A stretch of DNA of 35,312 nucleotides from NCBI GenBank assembly GCA_002723155.1, contig PBNO01000006.1, forward strand, positions 147,660 to 182,971, written 5' to 3'. Shown here one piece after another: positions 24,453-32,868 of this stretch (the first letter of the stretch is position 1; each line of letters opens with the position of its first letter). The DNA is from Ponticaulis sp. Its GTDB lineage: Bacteria; Pseudomonadota; Alphaproteobacteria; Caulobacterales; Hyphomonadaceae. The notes under the pieces were generated by a model, which was not told where the DNA came from, made no database searches, and saw nothing but the letters and a program-made list of their open reading frames with translations. A program made the translations under genes and the position numbers.

Positions 24453-27400
24453 TGACTGAGACTGCTCAAAAACCTTCGAAGACACGGCGCATCCCTTTAT
24501 GGGCAAAATGGCTGGCGGGCGTTTTGCTCACCGTCATCCTGCTGCTCGTTGCTGCGCGCATTATTGCTGGCAGCTCTGTCGGGCGCAATTTTGTCGAGAT
24601 CCGCCTGGAGGATCTGACCTTCAGCGGCCAGCAGGTCGAGATCGACGGTTTCGACGGAGATATTCTGTCGTCCGCCACGATCGACCGGCTCGTAGTCCGC
24701 GATGAAGACGGAATCTGGGCCGAGGCGAGAAACATTTCTCTTGGTTGGAAGCCGTTCAATCTCGTCGGCCGCCGGCTGGTCCTGACTGACCTGACGATGT
24801 CGGATCTCGAAGTGCTGCGCAGGCCTGTGATTCCTGAGTCTGATACGCCAGAAGAGGAGCTGTCTGACGGCTCGAGCCCGCTGCGCTCTGTTACTCTGTC
24901 CAATCTGGATATTGACCGGCTCTTCATGGCTGAAGGTGTGGTCCAGCAGGAAGTGGCGGCGTCAGTCTATGCGGCTCTTAACTGGACGCCTGCCATGTCG
25001 CGTTTCGACGTAGAGGTTTTGCCGGAAGACGCCAATGGAGATCGTCTCGTCGGTGAAGTTGAGTGGGGCAGGCGCACGCCGCTCTCTGGTGCTTTAGAAC
25101 TGAATGGTCCGGCGGGCGGATTGTTTGCAGCGCTGCTTCAACTCCGAGACGGCGACAGTGTAAACGCGATGTTCAACGCGTCCGGAGATATGGATGCGGT
25201 TGATGCGACCCTTGCAGCTCGGATCAATGATCAGGACTGGATTGAGTTCGAGACAACGCCGTCAGATGGCCTACAGGCTGTTACGGCGCGGGTCGAACTT
25301 GCGCGCCATCCGGCAACATCGTCACAGATCGTCCGTCTGGGTGATGTGCTCGATTTGAGCGGTATGTTTGCGCTGGACGATCCGCTGGCGACGGCGTCGC
25401 TCACGGCTGAGACGGAAACAATGTCTCTGACCGTATCCGATGCGAATGACGCCGATAACTCCCAGACGGCCAATATCGATTTTCGAGCACGTGATCTCAG
25501 CCGCGTTGCGGGGACGTCGGATGTCTCGATTGATGGTTTGAGCCTTGTAGGGCAGGTGCAGCGCGGAGGGAGCGCTCTGGCGTTTGATGGCAATATTACC
25601 GGTCGAAATCTTGTTGTGCCCGGCTTTAGCGGTAACTCGCTTTCCGGCCCCATTGCGGCGAGGTTCGATGGCGGCGTCGTTCACATCGAGCCACAGCTTG
25701 AGGTCACTGGCGCACGTGTTGCGACCGGCGAGGAGGAGATTGCTCTAAGGTATATCCGCACCAACGGTGTCGCTGATTTTACTCTGGAGACTATGGCGCT
25801 CGACTTTCAGCGATTTGCCATTTCAACACCGCGCTCTTCATTGAACGTAAGTGGTAGCGGGGCTTTCGCAGATGGCATTGCTATCAATCTGGCTGGCGAC
25901 ATACGGGCCGGGCTGTCTGAGTTCGGAGTTTACGAGCGCGGTACGGTTTCTGGGCGCTGGGAGCTTCGGAAGAACAGTTCGGCTGCGCCAGCACAGTTTC
26001 GCGTGGCTCTGAACGGTCGCGGTCTCGGTGAAGAAGGAAGTGCGGCTTACGACTGGCTTGGCGAATCCGTCGCGCTGAATGCGAATGGTCGCGTTTCCGA
26101 TAATGGCGCGCTCGCGGTGCCATCATTATCGCTTGTCACATCTGCGTTTGAACTTACGGGCAATGCCTCGCGGACTGCCGAAGGCATGCTCCAGTCATCC
26201 TTCGAACTGGTGACGACAGAAAACTATCCGCTAGCAGATATGGCGCCCGGCACACGCATTCGGTCGACAGTTTCCGGGCCGATGGAGGCGCTGAACATTG
26301 AAGCAATGCTGAGTGCTACGGAACTCGCCCCAGGCGGCGTTATCGTCGCAGAACCGGAATTTGGCTTCACGGGTGCGTTCTCTGACGGTGTTCTTGATGG
26401 CGATATTGTGTTCACCGGTGGTCTGGAAGGCGATCCGTTGCGGCTTGCTGCTACTGCGCGTGTCGACGGCGGGGCGTGGCAGGTCAGTGCAATTGATGGC
26501 CAATGGCGTGAGCTTGTGCTCGAAGGAGACGCTTATGGCGATGGCGGAGATCTTGAGGCCATCCGGGCAGATACCAATCTGGCAGGGCCGTTACCCGATG
26601 GGCTGCCTGCGGAGACCGTTAATCTGAATGCGCGTCTGGAGAGTAGCAATGTAGCGATCACCGGCTCGCTCGATGGCGTTGAGCTTGGTGCAGTTCAGAA
26701 TGGTGAACTGACGCTGGACGTTCAGGGCGTGCTGGAACAGCTTCGCTATGACATCGCGCTCACTGGACTCACGCTGGTGTCCGGTATTCCGCAGGATGTG
26801 GATTTGCGTTTGACGGGCGAAGCGCGCGATCTCGCAGATATGACGAGGTCTGTGTCTGGTGAAATCAACGGGCATCTCGGCCTTGAAGAATTCGGTACGA
26901 CGGAACCGTTCTCCTTCGCGCAGACAGAAACTGGTTATTCAGGCGATATCCGCCTCGCCATGTTTGGTGGTGAAGTCGCCGCAGCTTTGAGTGACAACCC
27001 TGAAGCACGCGTTACGGCTTCTATCGCAGCTGTTGAGTTGCCACGCTTGCTGGTTGCGACGGGGCGCGCGCCGCTGGATGGCGCAATCGATGTCTCGGTC
27101 CAATTGCGTGAGAATGGAAACGCTCTGGTCGGCACGATTAATGGCAAAATGGGTGACGTTGCGCTGCCAGACTCTGAGATGTCGCCCGTCACCTTCTTCC
27201 TGAATGGTGTCATTGAAAACGAAGAGGCAAATATTCGTCTCAGAAGCGCCGAAGGACAGGCTCTCAGTGCGCGCTTTGAGGCAAACCTTCCGCTCATTAC
27301 GAACGCGGCCGGGCTCTCGATCTCACTTGATCAGAGCCGTGATGGTGGCTTTACGGCTGCGCTTGGCGGACGTGTGGACAATATCGCTGCGCTTGCGCTT

Positions 27401-28597
27401 CCGGACCGAACCGTACTTACCGGCGGTATCGATGCCAATGTTACAGGGCCGATCCCGTTCCAGCCTCAGGCGCTGGAAGGCTATGTCCGCATGCACGACG
27501 GCCAGTTCGAACAGGGCGAGTTGGGCGCAGTTTTGCAGGCCATCGCATTCGATATTGGGCTTGCCAATGAAACGCTCACGCTAAACCGGTTGAACGCAAA
27601 TGGCCGAAGCGGCGGCACGCTTGCCGGGCAGGGTAATTTTTCCCTCACCGGCGTGGGTGACAGTAACCTCAGGCTCGAGGCGGACAACCTGGTACTTGCT
27701 GACCGGTATGAAGGCCGCGCCACGGCGTCGGGCGTTTTCGGCATGGAGCTGAATGACGAGACGATTGTCGTTACGGGCGATCTCACACTCGATGAAGGCC
27801 ATGTCTATCTGGACCGGCTGCCGACATCGTCAGGTGTGACAACATTGGATGTGAGCTTCGGCGATGAAGAAGAGCCCGAGGTTGATGAAGAGCGTACGGT
27901 CGAGATCGATGTTTCGCTCAATGCGCCACGGCGTCTTTATGTGACAGGGCAGGGCATGGATGCAGAACTCTCTCTGGAGTCGCGCATTACAGGCACGCTG
28001 TCCGATGTGAGAATTGACGGACGCGCCGACATTGTGCGCGGACGCTTCGAGCTTCTTGGTAAGCGGTTCGAATTCGTTGACAGTGTCGTCTTCCTGGAAG
28101 CTGCGCCTATGGAAGCGCGTCTGGATATCACGGCGGAGCGCGAGACGAACGACTTGCTTTCGCGCGTGAATATCACCGGCACACCGGCGCGTCCCGATGT
28201 GTCGCTCAGTTCCGTTCCCGAACTGCCTCAGGATGAGGTTCTGTCGCGCGTGTTGTTTGGGCGGTCGCCATCTCAGCTGACAGGGCTTGAGGCGGCCAGA
28301 CTAGCCGCAGCGCTCGCGCAAATGGGCGGTGGCGGCGGATTTGACCTGCTGGGCGGTATCGAGCAACTGGCTGGGCTGGATGCGCTTGATGTGCGTCAGA
28401 ACGACTCTGGCCAGTTTGAAGTGTCTACCGGCCGGTATCTTTCAGAAGATGTCTATCTGGAGGTCATGTCTGACGCGCAAGGCAATGCTGGTGTCAGCGT
28501 CGAGTGGGAGCCGCGCGACAACATTTCTGTGACGGCAGACACAACGCCGGGCGAAGGTGAGAATCTCACGATCGAATGGACGCGCGACTTTGATTGA
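24452..28597 (+). CDS. tamB: Translocation and assembly module protein TamB
   Basis: TamB is a long inner-membrane-anchored beta-taco protein that spans the periplasm and works with TamA; the family is also linked to phospholipid transport between membranes. The 1381-residue protein begins with a cytoplasmic segment and one signal-anchor helix (WLAGVLLTVILLLVAARIIAG). Long beta-strand repeats rich in Gly/Asp/Asn (such as LSGPIAARFDGGVVHIEP) follow. The C-terminal DUF490/TamB domain of about 350 residues has TLDEGHVYLDRLPTSSG, DGRADIVRGRFELLGKRFEF and LPQDEVLSRVLFGRSPSQL, ending in a barrel-like LTIEWTRDFD. It overlaps tamA by one base. The length is normal for the family. It converges on the next gene, with about 50 nt between. 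Confidence 0.94.
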   Translation: MTETAQKPSKTRRIPLWAKWLAGVLLTVILLLVAARIIAGSSVGRNFVEIRLEDLTFSGQQVEIDGFDGDILSSATIDRLVVRDEDGIWAEARNISLGWKPFNLVGRRLVLTDLTMSDLEVLRRPVIPESDTPEEELSDGSSPLRSVTLSNLDIDRLFMAEGVVQQEVAASVYAALNWTPAMSRFDVEVLPEDANGDRLVGEVEWGRRTPLSGALELNGPAGGLFAALLQLRDGDSVNAMFNASGDMDAVDATLAARINDQDWIEFETTPSDGLQAVTARVELARHPATSSQIVRLGDVLDLSGMFALDDPLATASLTAETETMSLTVSDANDADNSQTANIDFRARDLSRVAGTSDVSIDGLSLVGQVQRGGSALAFDGNITGRNLVVPGFSGNSLSGPIAARFDGGVVHIEPQLEVTGARVATGEEEIALRYIRTNGVADFTLETMALDFQRFAISTPRSSLNVSGSGAFADGIAINLAGDIRAGLSEFGVYERGTVSGRWELRKNSSAAPAQFRVALNGRGLGEEGSAAYDWLGESVALNANGRVSDNGALAVPSLSLVTSAFELTGNASRTAEGMLQSSFELVTTENYPLADMAPGTRIRSTVSGPMEALNIEAMLSATELAPGGVIVAEPEFGFTGAFSDGVLDGDIVFTGGLEGDPLRLAATARVDGGAWQVSAIDGQWRELVLEGDAYGDGGDLEAIRADTNLAGPLPDGLPAETVNLNARLESSNVAITGSLDGVELGAVQNGELTLDVQGVLEQLRYDIALTGLTLVSGIPQDVDLRLTGEARDLADMTRSVSGEINGHLGLEEFGTTEPFSFAQTETGYSGDIRLAMFGGEVAAALSDNPEARVTASIAAVELPRLLVATGRAPLDGAIDVSVQLRENGNALVGTINGKMGDVALPDSEMSPVTFFLNGVIENEEANIRLRSAEGQALSARFEANLPLITNAAGLSISLDQSRDGGFTAALGGRVDNIAALALPDRTVLTGGIDANVTGPIPFQPQALEGYVRMHDGQFEQGELGAVLQAIAFDIGLANETLTLNRLNANGRSGGTLAGQGNFSLTGVGDSNLRLEADNLVLADRYEGRATASGVFGMELNDETIVVTGDLTLDEGHVYLDRLPTSSGVTTLDVSFGDEEEPEVDEERTVEIDVSLNAPRRLYVTGQGMDAELSLESRITGTLSDVRIDGRADIVRGRFELLGKRFEFVDSVVFLEAAPMEARLDITAERETNDLLSRVNITGTPARPDVSLSSVPELPQDEVLSRVLFGRSPSQLTGLEAARLAAALAQMGGGGGFDLLGGIEQLAGLDALDVRQNDSGQFEVSTGRYLSEDVYLEVMSDAQGNAGVSVEWEPRDNISVTADTTPGEGENLTIEWTRDFD

Positions 28598-28649
28598 TAG
28601 AGGGGGTATGCGGAGACATTGAGCGGATAATTTATGCCCGCTGGCCGTC

Positions 28650-29357
28650 TTAAAATTCGCGGGCGAGAGAAAAGCCTGCGAAGGATTCACGTTCGGAATG
28701 GCTGATGCCACCCGGCGCGGAATAAGACGCCTCGGTTTCGATATAGCTGATCGTGAACTGTGTGCCGCCAAAATAGGTCGAAACGCCCGCCTGAAGATCG
28801 CCAATGGTGATCTGATCATCAAGGCTCATCGTCATAGGCGCGCCATCAGACAGCGAGAAATTGTTCGTGTTGACGCTCAGGGCTTCACCGTCCGCGGCTG
28901 CGAATACGTACCAGCCGCTGGTCGCTTCGCCGCGCTCGAACTGAACGACGTTACCAAAGCGGATTTCGGCCGAGTATCCTTCAAAGCCTGCGTCATTTGA
29001 CGAAAAAGCCGTGTAGCGCGGCGACAGATACAAGCCTGATCCATCGCGTTCGTCCGGGGCTGAAACCGCCCAGTCATTTCGGAAATTCAGCTGGGTTTGC
29101 GTATCTGTCGGTCGGGTTGGAGACAGGTGCAGGCTATTTTCAGCGCCAAAGCCGAAATCCGAAGGCACTCCGGGGGAAATGTCCGCATCCGGTCTGGCAA
29201 GATTGAGCTGCGCAGTGCCGGGAACCGTCGTCCGTTGGATGCTGATTCGGGTATCTGAATAGTGCGGGGCGGAGATAATACCTTGTTCTTCCTCTGCTGT
29301 TGCAGACTGCGCTGTCCAGGCAAGAATGCCGGTGAGAAGAAGGAAGGTTTTTTTCAT
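28650..29357 (-). CDS. Small outer-membrane beta-barrel-like protein of unknown function
   Basis: The 235-residue protein has a signal peptide (MKKTFLLLTGILAWTAQSATA). The mature chain is rich in alternating aromatic/polar strands (SGWYVFAAADGEALSV, AGVSTYFGGTQFTISYIETEASY, RESFAGFSLAREF) and ends in Phe, the pattern of outer-membrane barrels with a C-terminal signal for the Bam complex. I cannot assign a known family. The acidic segment after the signal could be a periplasmic plug or extension. GAGG precedes the ATG by about ten bases. It lies 52 nt from the end of tamB on the opposite strand, so linkage to TamAB is only positional. No clear terminator was found. Confidence 0.6.
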   Translation of the reverse strand: MKKTFLLLTGILAWTAQSATAEEEQGIISAPHYSDTRISIQRTTVPGTAQLNLARPDADISPGVPSDFGFGAENSLHLSPTRPTDTQTQLNFRNDWAVSAPDERDGSGLYLSPRYTAFSSNDAGFEGYSAEIRFGNVVQFERGEATSGWYVFAAADGEALSVNTNNFSLSDGAPMTMSLDDQITIGDLQAGVSTYFGGTQFTISYIETEASYSAPGGISHSERESFAGFSLAREF

Positions 29358-29586
29358 TCTGATATCGCCTCAACTTATATCACATTCAGGTTAACACTCC
29401 AAACTCTACTTGGTTCCAGAGTGTAACGAGAGATTGTGGCGGAAAGACGGTTCTGGACTTGGATTAGACTTCGCTAAATTACATCTGGATTTAGACTTCT
29501 GATTCGATGGAGTTTTGTACTTTGCCCGGTCATTAAAAAGCCCGGCACGGGGGCCGGGCTAATCGTAAAAGTTATTTGGTCAAGCC
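29358..29586. other. Intergenic region, no gene seen
   Basis: About 230 nt between the barrel-like protein start and the RcnB-family stop. The 29400-29530 part is A/T-richer and could carry the promoter of the barrel-like gene. The only clear structure is the terminator at 29535-29560. Confidence 0.5.
29535..29560 (-). terminator. Intrinsic terminator of the RcnB-family gene
   Basis: AGCCCGGC (29539-29546) and GCCGGGCT (29553-29560) form a perfect 8-bp stem with a 6-nt loop. On the minus strand it is followed by TTTT, 27 nt after the RcnB-family stop codon. Confidence 0.8.
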
Positions 29587-30324
29587 TTAATCGGCGAGGA
29601 TGGCGCCAACGATAATGCCTGCAACAATGCCTGTTCCGACGGCAGCCAGATACGCATCGTTATTGTGACGGACCCAGTAATGGCCGGACGGCGGAGCATA
29701 CAGGCCATAGCGGTGATAGTCATTGATCCGATGGCGACCATGATTGTGGAAGCGCGAACCTACACGGTAATAAGGTTGGTAGTTCGGACGGTACCCGAAG
29801 CTCGGTGAATAGAGCACAGGCGTGCGCGGGTTCCAGTGGTAGCGCGGCTGATAGTAGTTGTGGCTCGGGCGATAATTCCGGTAATTATAGTTGTTGTAAG
29901 AGTAGTTATACCCGCGGTTATTATTGTAATACCGGTTGTTATACTGCCTCTGATTATAGTGGCGCTGGTTGTAGTTGTTATAGCCGTAATGACGGTTGCT
30001 ATTGTTGTAACCGTAATACCGATTGTTGTTATGGCGGGAATAATTGTCATGACGACGATTATTGTTTCGGTAGTCGCGGTCGCGGTGACCGTTCCCACGA
30101 TATTCACGATGACCGTTGCCACGGTAATCACGGTCACGGTGTCGATCGCCGCGATAATTGCGGTCGCGATGACGGTCATGACCATTGTAATGTCGGTCGT
30201 TGGTTTGCTGGGCGTGTCCGTTACCGCGGCCATGCCCGTAGCTCTGCGCGGACGCAGGCATAGCGGAAACCGTGATCATACAGCCAGCCAGAAACGACAC
30301 GCCGAGGAATTTCAGAGGCTTCAT
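29587..30324 (-). CDS. RcnB-family secreted protein with a long Asn/Tyr/His/Arg-rich repeat
   Basis: The 245-residue protein has a signal peptide (MKPLKFLGVSFLAGCMITVS...PASA). The C-terminal third matches the RcnB domain: YGLYAPPSGHYWVRHNNDAYLAAVGTGIVAGIIVGAIL, the family's PPxG-YxWVR motif followed by a hydrophobic Gly-rich tail. RcnB is a periplasmic protein tied to nickel/cobalt homeostasis in Escherichia coli; most family members are uncharacterised. Between signal and domain lies a roughly 130-residue low-complexity region, first His/Arg/Asp/Gly (DRDYRGNGHR-like units), then Asn/Tyr-rich (YYNNNRGYNYSY). That makes it about twice the usual size. His-rich segments could bind metal. The ATG at 30324 has GGGAG upstream; a longer frame to 30369 would add residues before the signal peptide. 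Confidence 0.82.
   Translation of the reverse strand: MKPLKFLGVSFLAGCMITVSAMPASAQSYGHGRGNGHAQQTNDRHYNGHDRHRDRNYRGDRHRDRDYRGNGHREYRGNGHRDRDYRNNNRRHDNYSRHNNNRYYGYNNSNRHYGYNNYNQRHYNQRQYNNRYYNNNRGYNYSYNNYNYRNYRPSHNYYQPRYHWNPRTPVLYSPSFGYRPNYQPYYRVGSRFHNHGRHRINDYHRYGLYAPPSGHYWVRHNNDAYLAAVGTGIVAGIIVGAILAD
29830..30237 (-). repeat. Degenerate tandem repeats coding the Asn/Tyr/His/Arg-rich region
   Basis: The coding DNA consists of imperfect short repeats. One set encodes DRDYRGNGHR-like decapeptides (near 30090-30170), then shorter units encode NNRYYGYNN-type segments. Because Asn and Tyr codons (AAY, TAY) read as Val and Ile codons on the other strand, the region produces long misleading open frames in several frames. 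Confidence 0.7.
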
Positions 30325-30388
30325 TCGGAGAATCTCCCAGTCTGGGCCCCCACACACATGGATAAACAATAGTTAACCAAAGTGAACG

Positions 30389-30409
30389 GGGGCTGAACAG
30401 CCCCTTTTT
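30389..30409 (+). terminator. Hairpin with T5 on the plus strand, facing no known plus-strand gene
   Basis: GGGGCT (30389-30394) and AGCCCC (30399-30404) form a 6-bp stem with loop GAAC, followed by TTTTT on the plus strand. It lies just after the stop of the oxygenase gene (30414) in minus direction and may act there without a T run. It could also end an unannotated plus-strand transcript. Confidence 0.5.
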
Positions 30410-30413
30410 GCAG

Positions 30414-31364
30414 TCAGGCCTTCTCTTTAAGAAGCCCGATCTCGCGCAAACGTTCCATCAGATATTCGTTCGCAGTGATCGGCGGGAACTTTTCAGGGTT
30501 CTCATCGGACACACACGAAGGCAGGGCACGGATTTCGACATCAGGTTCGAAATGCAGGAAGAACGGCATGGAATACCGGCCGAATTTCGAGCGTTCCGGC
30601 GAAGGGTTTACCACCCGGTGGGACGTACTTTGCAGGACGCCATTGGTCAGTCTTTGCAGCATGTCGCCCACATTGATGACCATTGTGCCCGGAGGCGCGC
30701 TGACGGAAATCCAGTCTTCTACGCCGCGCGGTCGAACCTGAAGGCCTGCTTCATCGGCACCGAGGAGCAGGGTGATGACGTTGATGTCTTCATGAGCGGC
30801 GGCACGTACGGAGCCTTCCGGCGGCGGTTCTTTCTGCGCAGGGTAATGAAGAAGGCGCAGAATTGAATTGCCGTACTGAACCTTTTCGACAAACCAGTCG
30901 CGCTCCAGACCAAGGCCCGTCGCAACCGATTGAAGCAGACGATGGCCGAGAGCGTCGAACTCTTTGAAAATGCCATTCGTCGCCGCGTCGAAGTCCGGAA
31001 CTTCTGGGACGCTAGGCGTATCAGGCATGGTTTCACGGTAAGGATGGTCTTCCGGCAACTGGCGTCCCGTGTGCCAGAACTCTTTCAGATCGATGGCCGC
31101 GACACCTTTGGCGTTCTCCTGGCCAAAAGGCGTGTAGCCGCGCTGGCCGGCGCCGTTCGGATCAAAATATGTCTGCTTCGTTTCTGCGGGCAGAGCGAAG
31201 AAATCACGTGATGCCTGATAGGCCTCGTCGATCTTCGTCTGATCGAGGCCATGATTGGCGATAACGGCAAAGCCGGTTTCCATGAAAGACGCCATCAGCG
31301 CTTTCGTAAAGTCTGCATCATCAGCGCCTGCCGCTGGCAGGGAAATGGGTTTCAGAGTGTCCAT
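30414..31364 (-). CDS. 2-oxoglutarate/Fe(II)-dependent oxygenase, isopenicillin N synthase-like
   Basis: The 316-residue soluble protein is an isopenicillin N synthase/plant dioxygenase-type oxygenase. The N-terminal DIOX_N-like part shows METGFAVIANHGLDQTKID and the helix SRDFFALPAETK. The double-stranded beta-helix carries the iron ligands His191 and Asp193 (AAAHEDINVITLL) and His249 (STSHRVVNP), plus Arg263 and Ser265 in FGRYSMPFFLH, which normally bind 2-oxoglutarate or substrate carboxylate. The family hydroxylates, desaturates or cyclises small molecules; the substrate is not evident. AAGGTGA sits 8 nt before the ATG. It stands alone on the minus strand, upstream of the RcnB-family gene. 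Confidence 0.9.
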   Translation of the reverse strand: MDTLKPISLPAAGADDADFTKALMASFMETGFAVIANHGLDQTKIDEAYQASRDFFALPAETKQTYFDPNGAGQRGYTPFGQENAKGVAAIDLKEFWHTGRQLPEDHPYRETMPDTPSVPEVPDFDAATNGIFKEFDALGHRLLQSVATGLGLERDWFVEKVQYGNSILRLLHYPAQKEPPPEGSVRAAAHEDINVITLLLGADEAGLQVRPRGVEDWISVSAPPGTMVINVGDMLQRLTNGVLQSTSHRVVNPSPERSKFGRYSMPFFLHFEPDVEIRALPSCVSDENPEKFPPITANEYLMERLREIGLLKEKA

Positions 31365-31687
31365 AAGTGAGTCACCTTTTGATTGGCGGGGAAAATAACG
31401 CCGGTTTCGGTGTTTTGCTATGGCTTAGTCGTCGCAGGCGCAGATGCCGTTCACCATGGTTTGGTAACGAAATATTCGCCAAATATTAGGGTTCCGGAAA
31501 TCCAAATAAACAAAGGGTTACTGTTAGTGTTCTGTTGATTTAAATACAGTTCAGAAAAATAGTTTGGTTAACTAATGAGCAATCTATCCTTGTCTTACTT
31601 TCATTGTCGGCAATGACCGACGGGTGATGAAGGAAGGCTTTTAGACCTGAAAATCAGGCGAGGTTTTCCGCATTAGGAGAAAGACAA
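31365..31687. promoter_or_regulatory. Intergenic region with leader hairpins before the Sel1-repeat gene
   Basis: This 323-nt stretch has no ORF that I would call. It is A/T-rich around 31470-31590 (a likely divergent promoter region). Nearer the Sel1 gene, two overlapping inverted repeats could exclude one another: TCATTG-TCGG-CAATGA (31601-31616) and GTCGG-CAATGA-CCGAC (31606-31621). A third, CCTGA-AAA-TCAGG (31646-31658), lies just before the Shine-Dalgarno AGGAGA. No riboswitch class was recognised. Confidence 0.45.
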
Positions 31688-31960
31688 ATGGCATTTGCTG
31701 AAAGCAAACTGGAAGCCCCATGCGAAGAAATGGGTCCTGAGTCTAAAGGTGAAGACCTTTATCGGATGGGACTGGTTTATTCCACGGGAATGGGCGTCGC
31801 AGTCGATTACATCACGGCGCATAAATGGTTTAACCTGGCTGCTCTGCGCGGCTATGAAGAAGCCAAGGCGTCACGCAAGGAACTCGCCGAGTATATGAGC
31901 TCGGAAGAGATCGCAGCTGCTCAGAAAGCAGCGCGTGAATGGCTTGTCCTCGCGCACTAG
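31688..31960 (+). CDS. Small Sel1-repeat protein
   Basis: The 90-residue protein contains one clear Sel1-like repeat: EDLYRMGLVYSTGMGVAVDYITAHKWFNLAALRGYEEAKASR. This matches the pattern A-x2-W-F-x-L-A-A-x-x-G, and is followed by an extra helix (EYMSSEEIAAAQKAAREWLV). Such TPR-like units mediate protein contacts; a single-repeat alphaproteobacterial type exists and its role is unknown to me. There is no signal peptide, so it is cytoplasmic unless exported some other way. AGGAGA precedes the ATG with ideal spacing. It converges on the polysaccharide-export lipoprotein gene. Confidence 0.85.
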   Translation: MAFAESKLEAPCEEMGPESKGEDLYRMGLVYSTGMGVAVDYITAHKWFNLAALRGYEEAKASRKELAEYMSSEEIAAAQKAAREWLVLAH

Positions 31961-31995
31961 GCGTTTCACAACATCCTTAAACAACCGAATGCAAT

Positions 31996-32015
31996 CTGCC
32001 CGGTATGCCGGGCAG
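31996..32015. terminator. Terminator-like hairpin between converging genes
   Basis: CTGCCCGG (31996-32003) and CCGGGCAG (32008-32015) form a perfect 8-bp stem with loop TATG, between the Sel1-repeat stop and the export lipoprotein stop. There is no T run on either strand, so it may be a Rho-independent terminator of low efficiency or simply an mRNA 3' end structure. Confidence 0.5.
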
Positions 32016-32048
32016 GGCACTCCTGCGGTGTCTGTAGTGTTCGGGACG

Positions 32049-32753
32049 TTAGTTCAGACCGCTGCGCACGTCGTAGAACAGGCTGAAATCAATCGGCAGA
32101 GCCTCACGAATGTACTGCTGAATGAACAGATTGTGCTGTGCGATCGGTGAACGCGGGACGTAGATGACGTCATAGCGTTGAAGTGGCCCAAGATTGGCCA
32201 GTTGCGGATCATGCCATCCGGAGCGAACATCTATTGCCCAGCTGCTGATTTCGCCGCTTGGCTGACGACGCACCAGAATGACCTGACGCTCGTTTGCGTT
32301 GCTGGTGAAGCCTCCGGCCATGATGACGGCCTGAAGCGCATCAATCTGCCCCGGAATCTCGATGATTCCCGGTTGGCCGACCTGTCCACCCACGAAGACT
32401 TGCTGCGGACCATACTGCGCGACGAATACGTCGAGGCTTGGATCAACCAGTCTGGAGCTCATTGCGCTGTAAATCTGCTGGTTGATTTCCGGCAGAGTCC
32501 GGTTCGCGACCATGATCGGATCCAGCAGCGGCATATGAATGCGTCCGTCAGGGCCAACCGTGACGGTTCGAGACAGCTCAGGCGCTGAATAGACTGTGAT
32601 TTCCAGCTGATCGCCGGGGAAAATCCGGTAGTTCGGAAGGTTTGGGGAGTAGGGCTGGAACCCGGGTATGCCAGATACCGTGGTAGGCGGGTTACCCTGG
32701 CTGGCGCAGGCAGCGAGAATGCTTGCGAACATGATGGCTGCAGAACGTCTCAT
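32049..32753 (-). CDS. hfsD: Polysaccharide export outer-membrane lipoprotein (Wza/HfsD-like)
   Basis: The 234-residue protein is a Wza-type export channel subunit. It has a lipoprotein signal with lipobox ILAAC (MRRSAAIMFASILAAC). The poly-export domain reads YRIFPGDQLEITVYSAPELSRTVTVGPDGRIHMPLL, and an SLBB-like repeat follows (QQVFVGGQVGQPGIIEIPG, LQAVIMAGGFTSNANE). Such proteins form the outer-membrane pore for capsule, exopolysaccharide or holdfast. I prefer the ATG at 32753 (AGG upstream, standard lipoprotein signal); an upstream ATG at 32789 would add 12 residues. It is divergent from the Wzz/GumC-like gene. The size, order and divergence resemble the Caulobacter hfsD-hfsA-hfsB arrangement, so hfsD is the probable identity, not a certain one. 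Confidence 0.85.
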   Translation of the reverse strand: MRRSAAIMFASILAACASQGNPPTTVSGIPGFQPYSPNLPNYRIFPGDQLEITVYSAPELSRTVTVGPDGRIHMPLLDPIMVANRTLPEINQQIYSAMSSRLVDPSLDVFVAQYGPQQVFVGGQVGQPGIIEIPGQIDALQAVIMAGGFTSNANERQVILVRRQPSGEISSWAIDVRSGWHDPQLANLGPLQRYDVIYVPRSPIAQHNLFIQQYIREALPIDFSLFYDVRSGLN

Positions 32754-32868
32754 TACACGGCCTATAAATTTCGAAATCATCGGCAGCATCGTGGTTAATC
32801 ATCAATGAAATATTAAGGTCAATTTCCGATTTTCGTTTGGGATAATAGCGAGAGTAGGGCCGAATCTA

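Noticed and set aside
29836-30372. Very hydrophobic Val/Ile-rich frame on the plus strand, and similar Thr/Ile-rich frame on the minus strand
   Set aside because: These are codon artefacts of the Asn/Tyr-rich repeat in the RcnB-family gene: AAY and TAY codons read as Val/Ile on the opposite strand. No start signal or real membrane-protein pattern.
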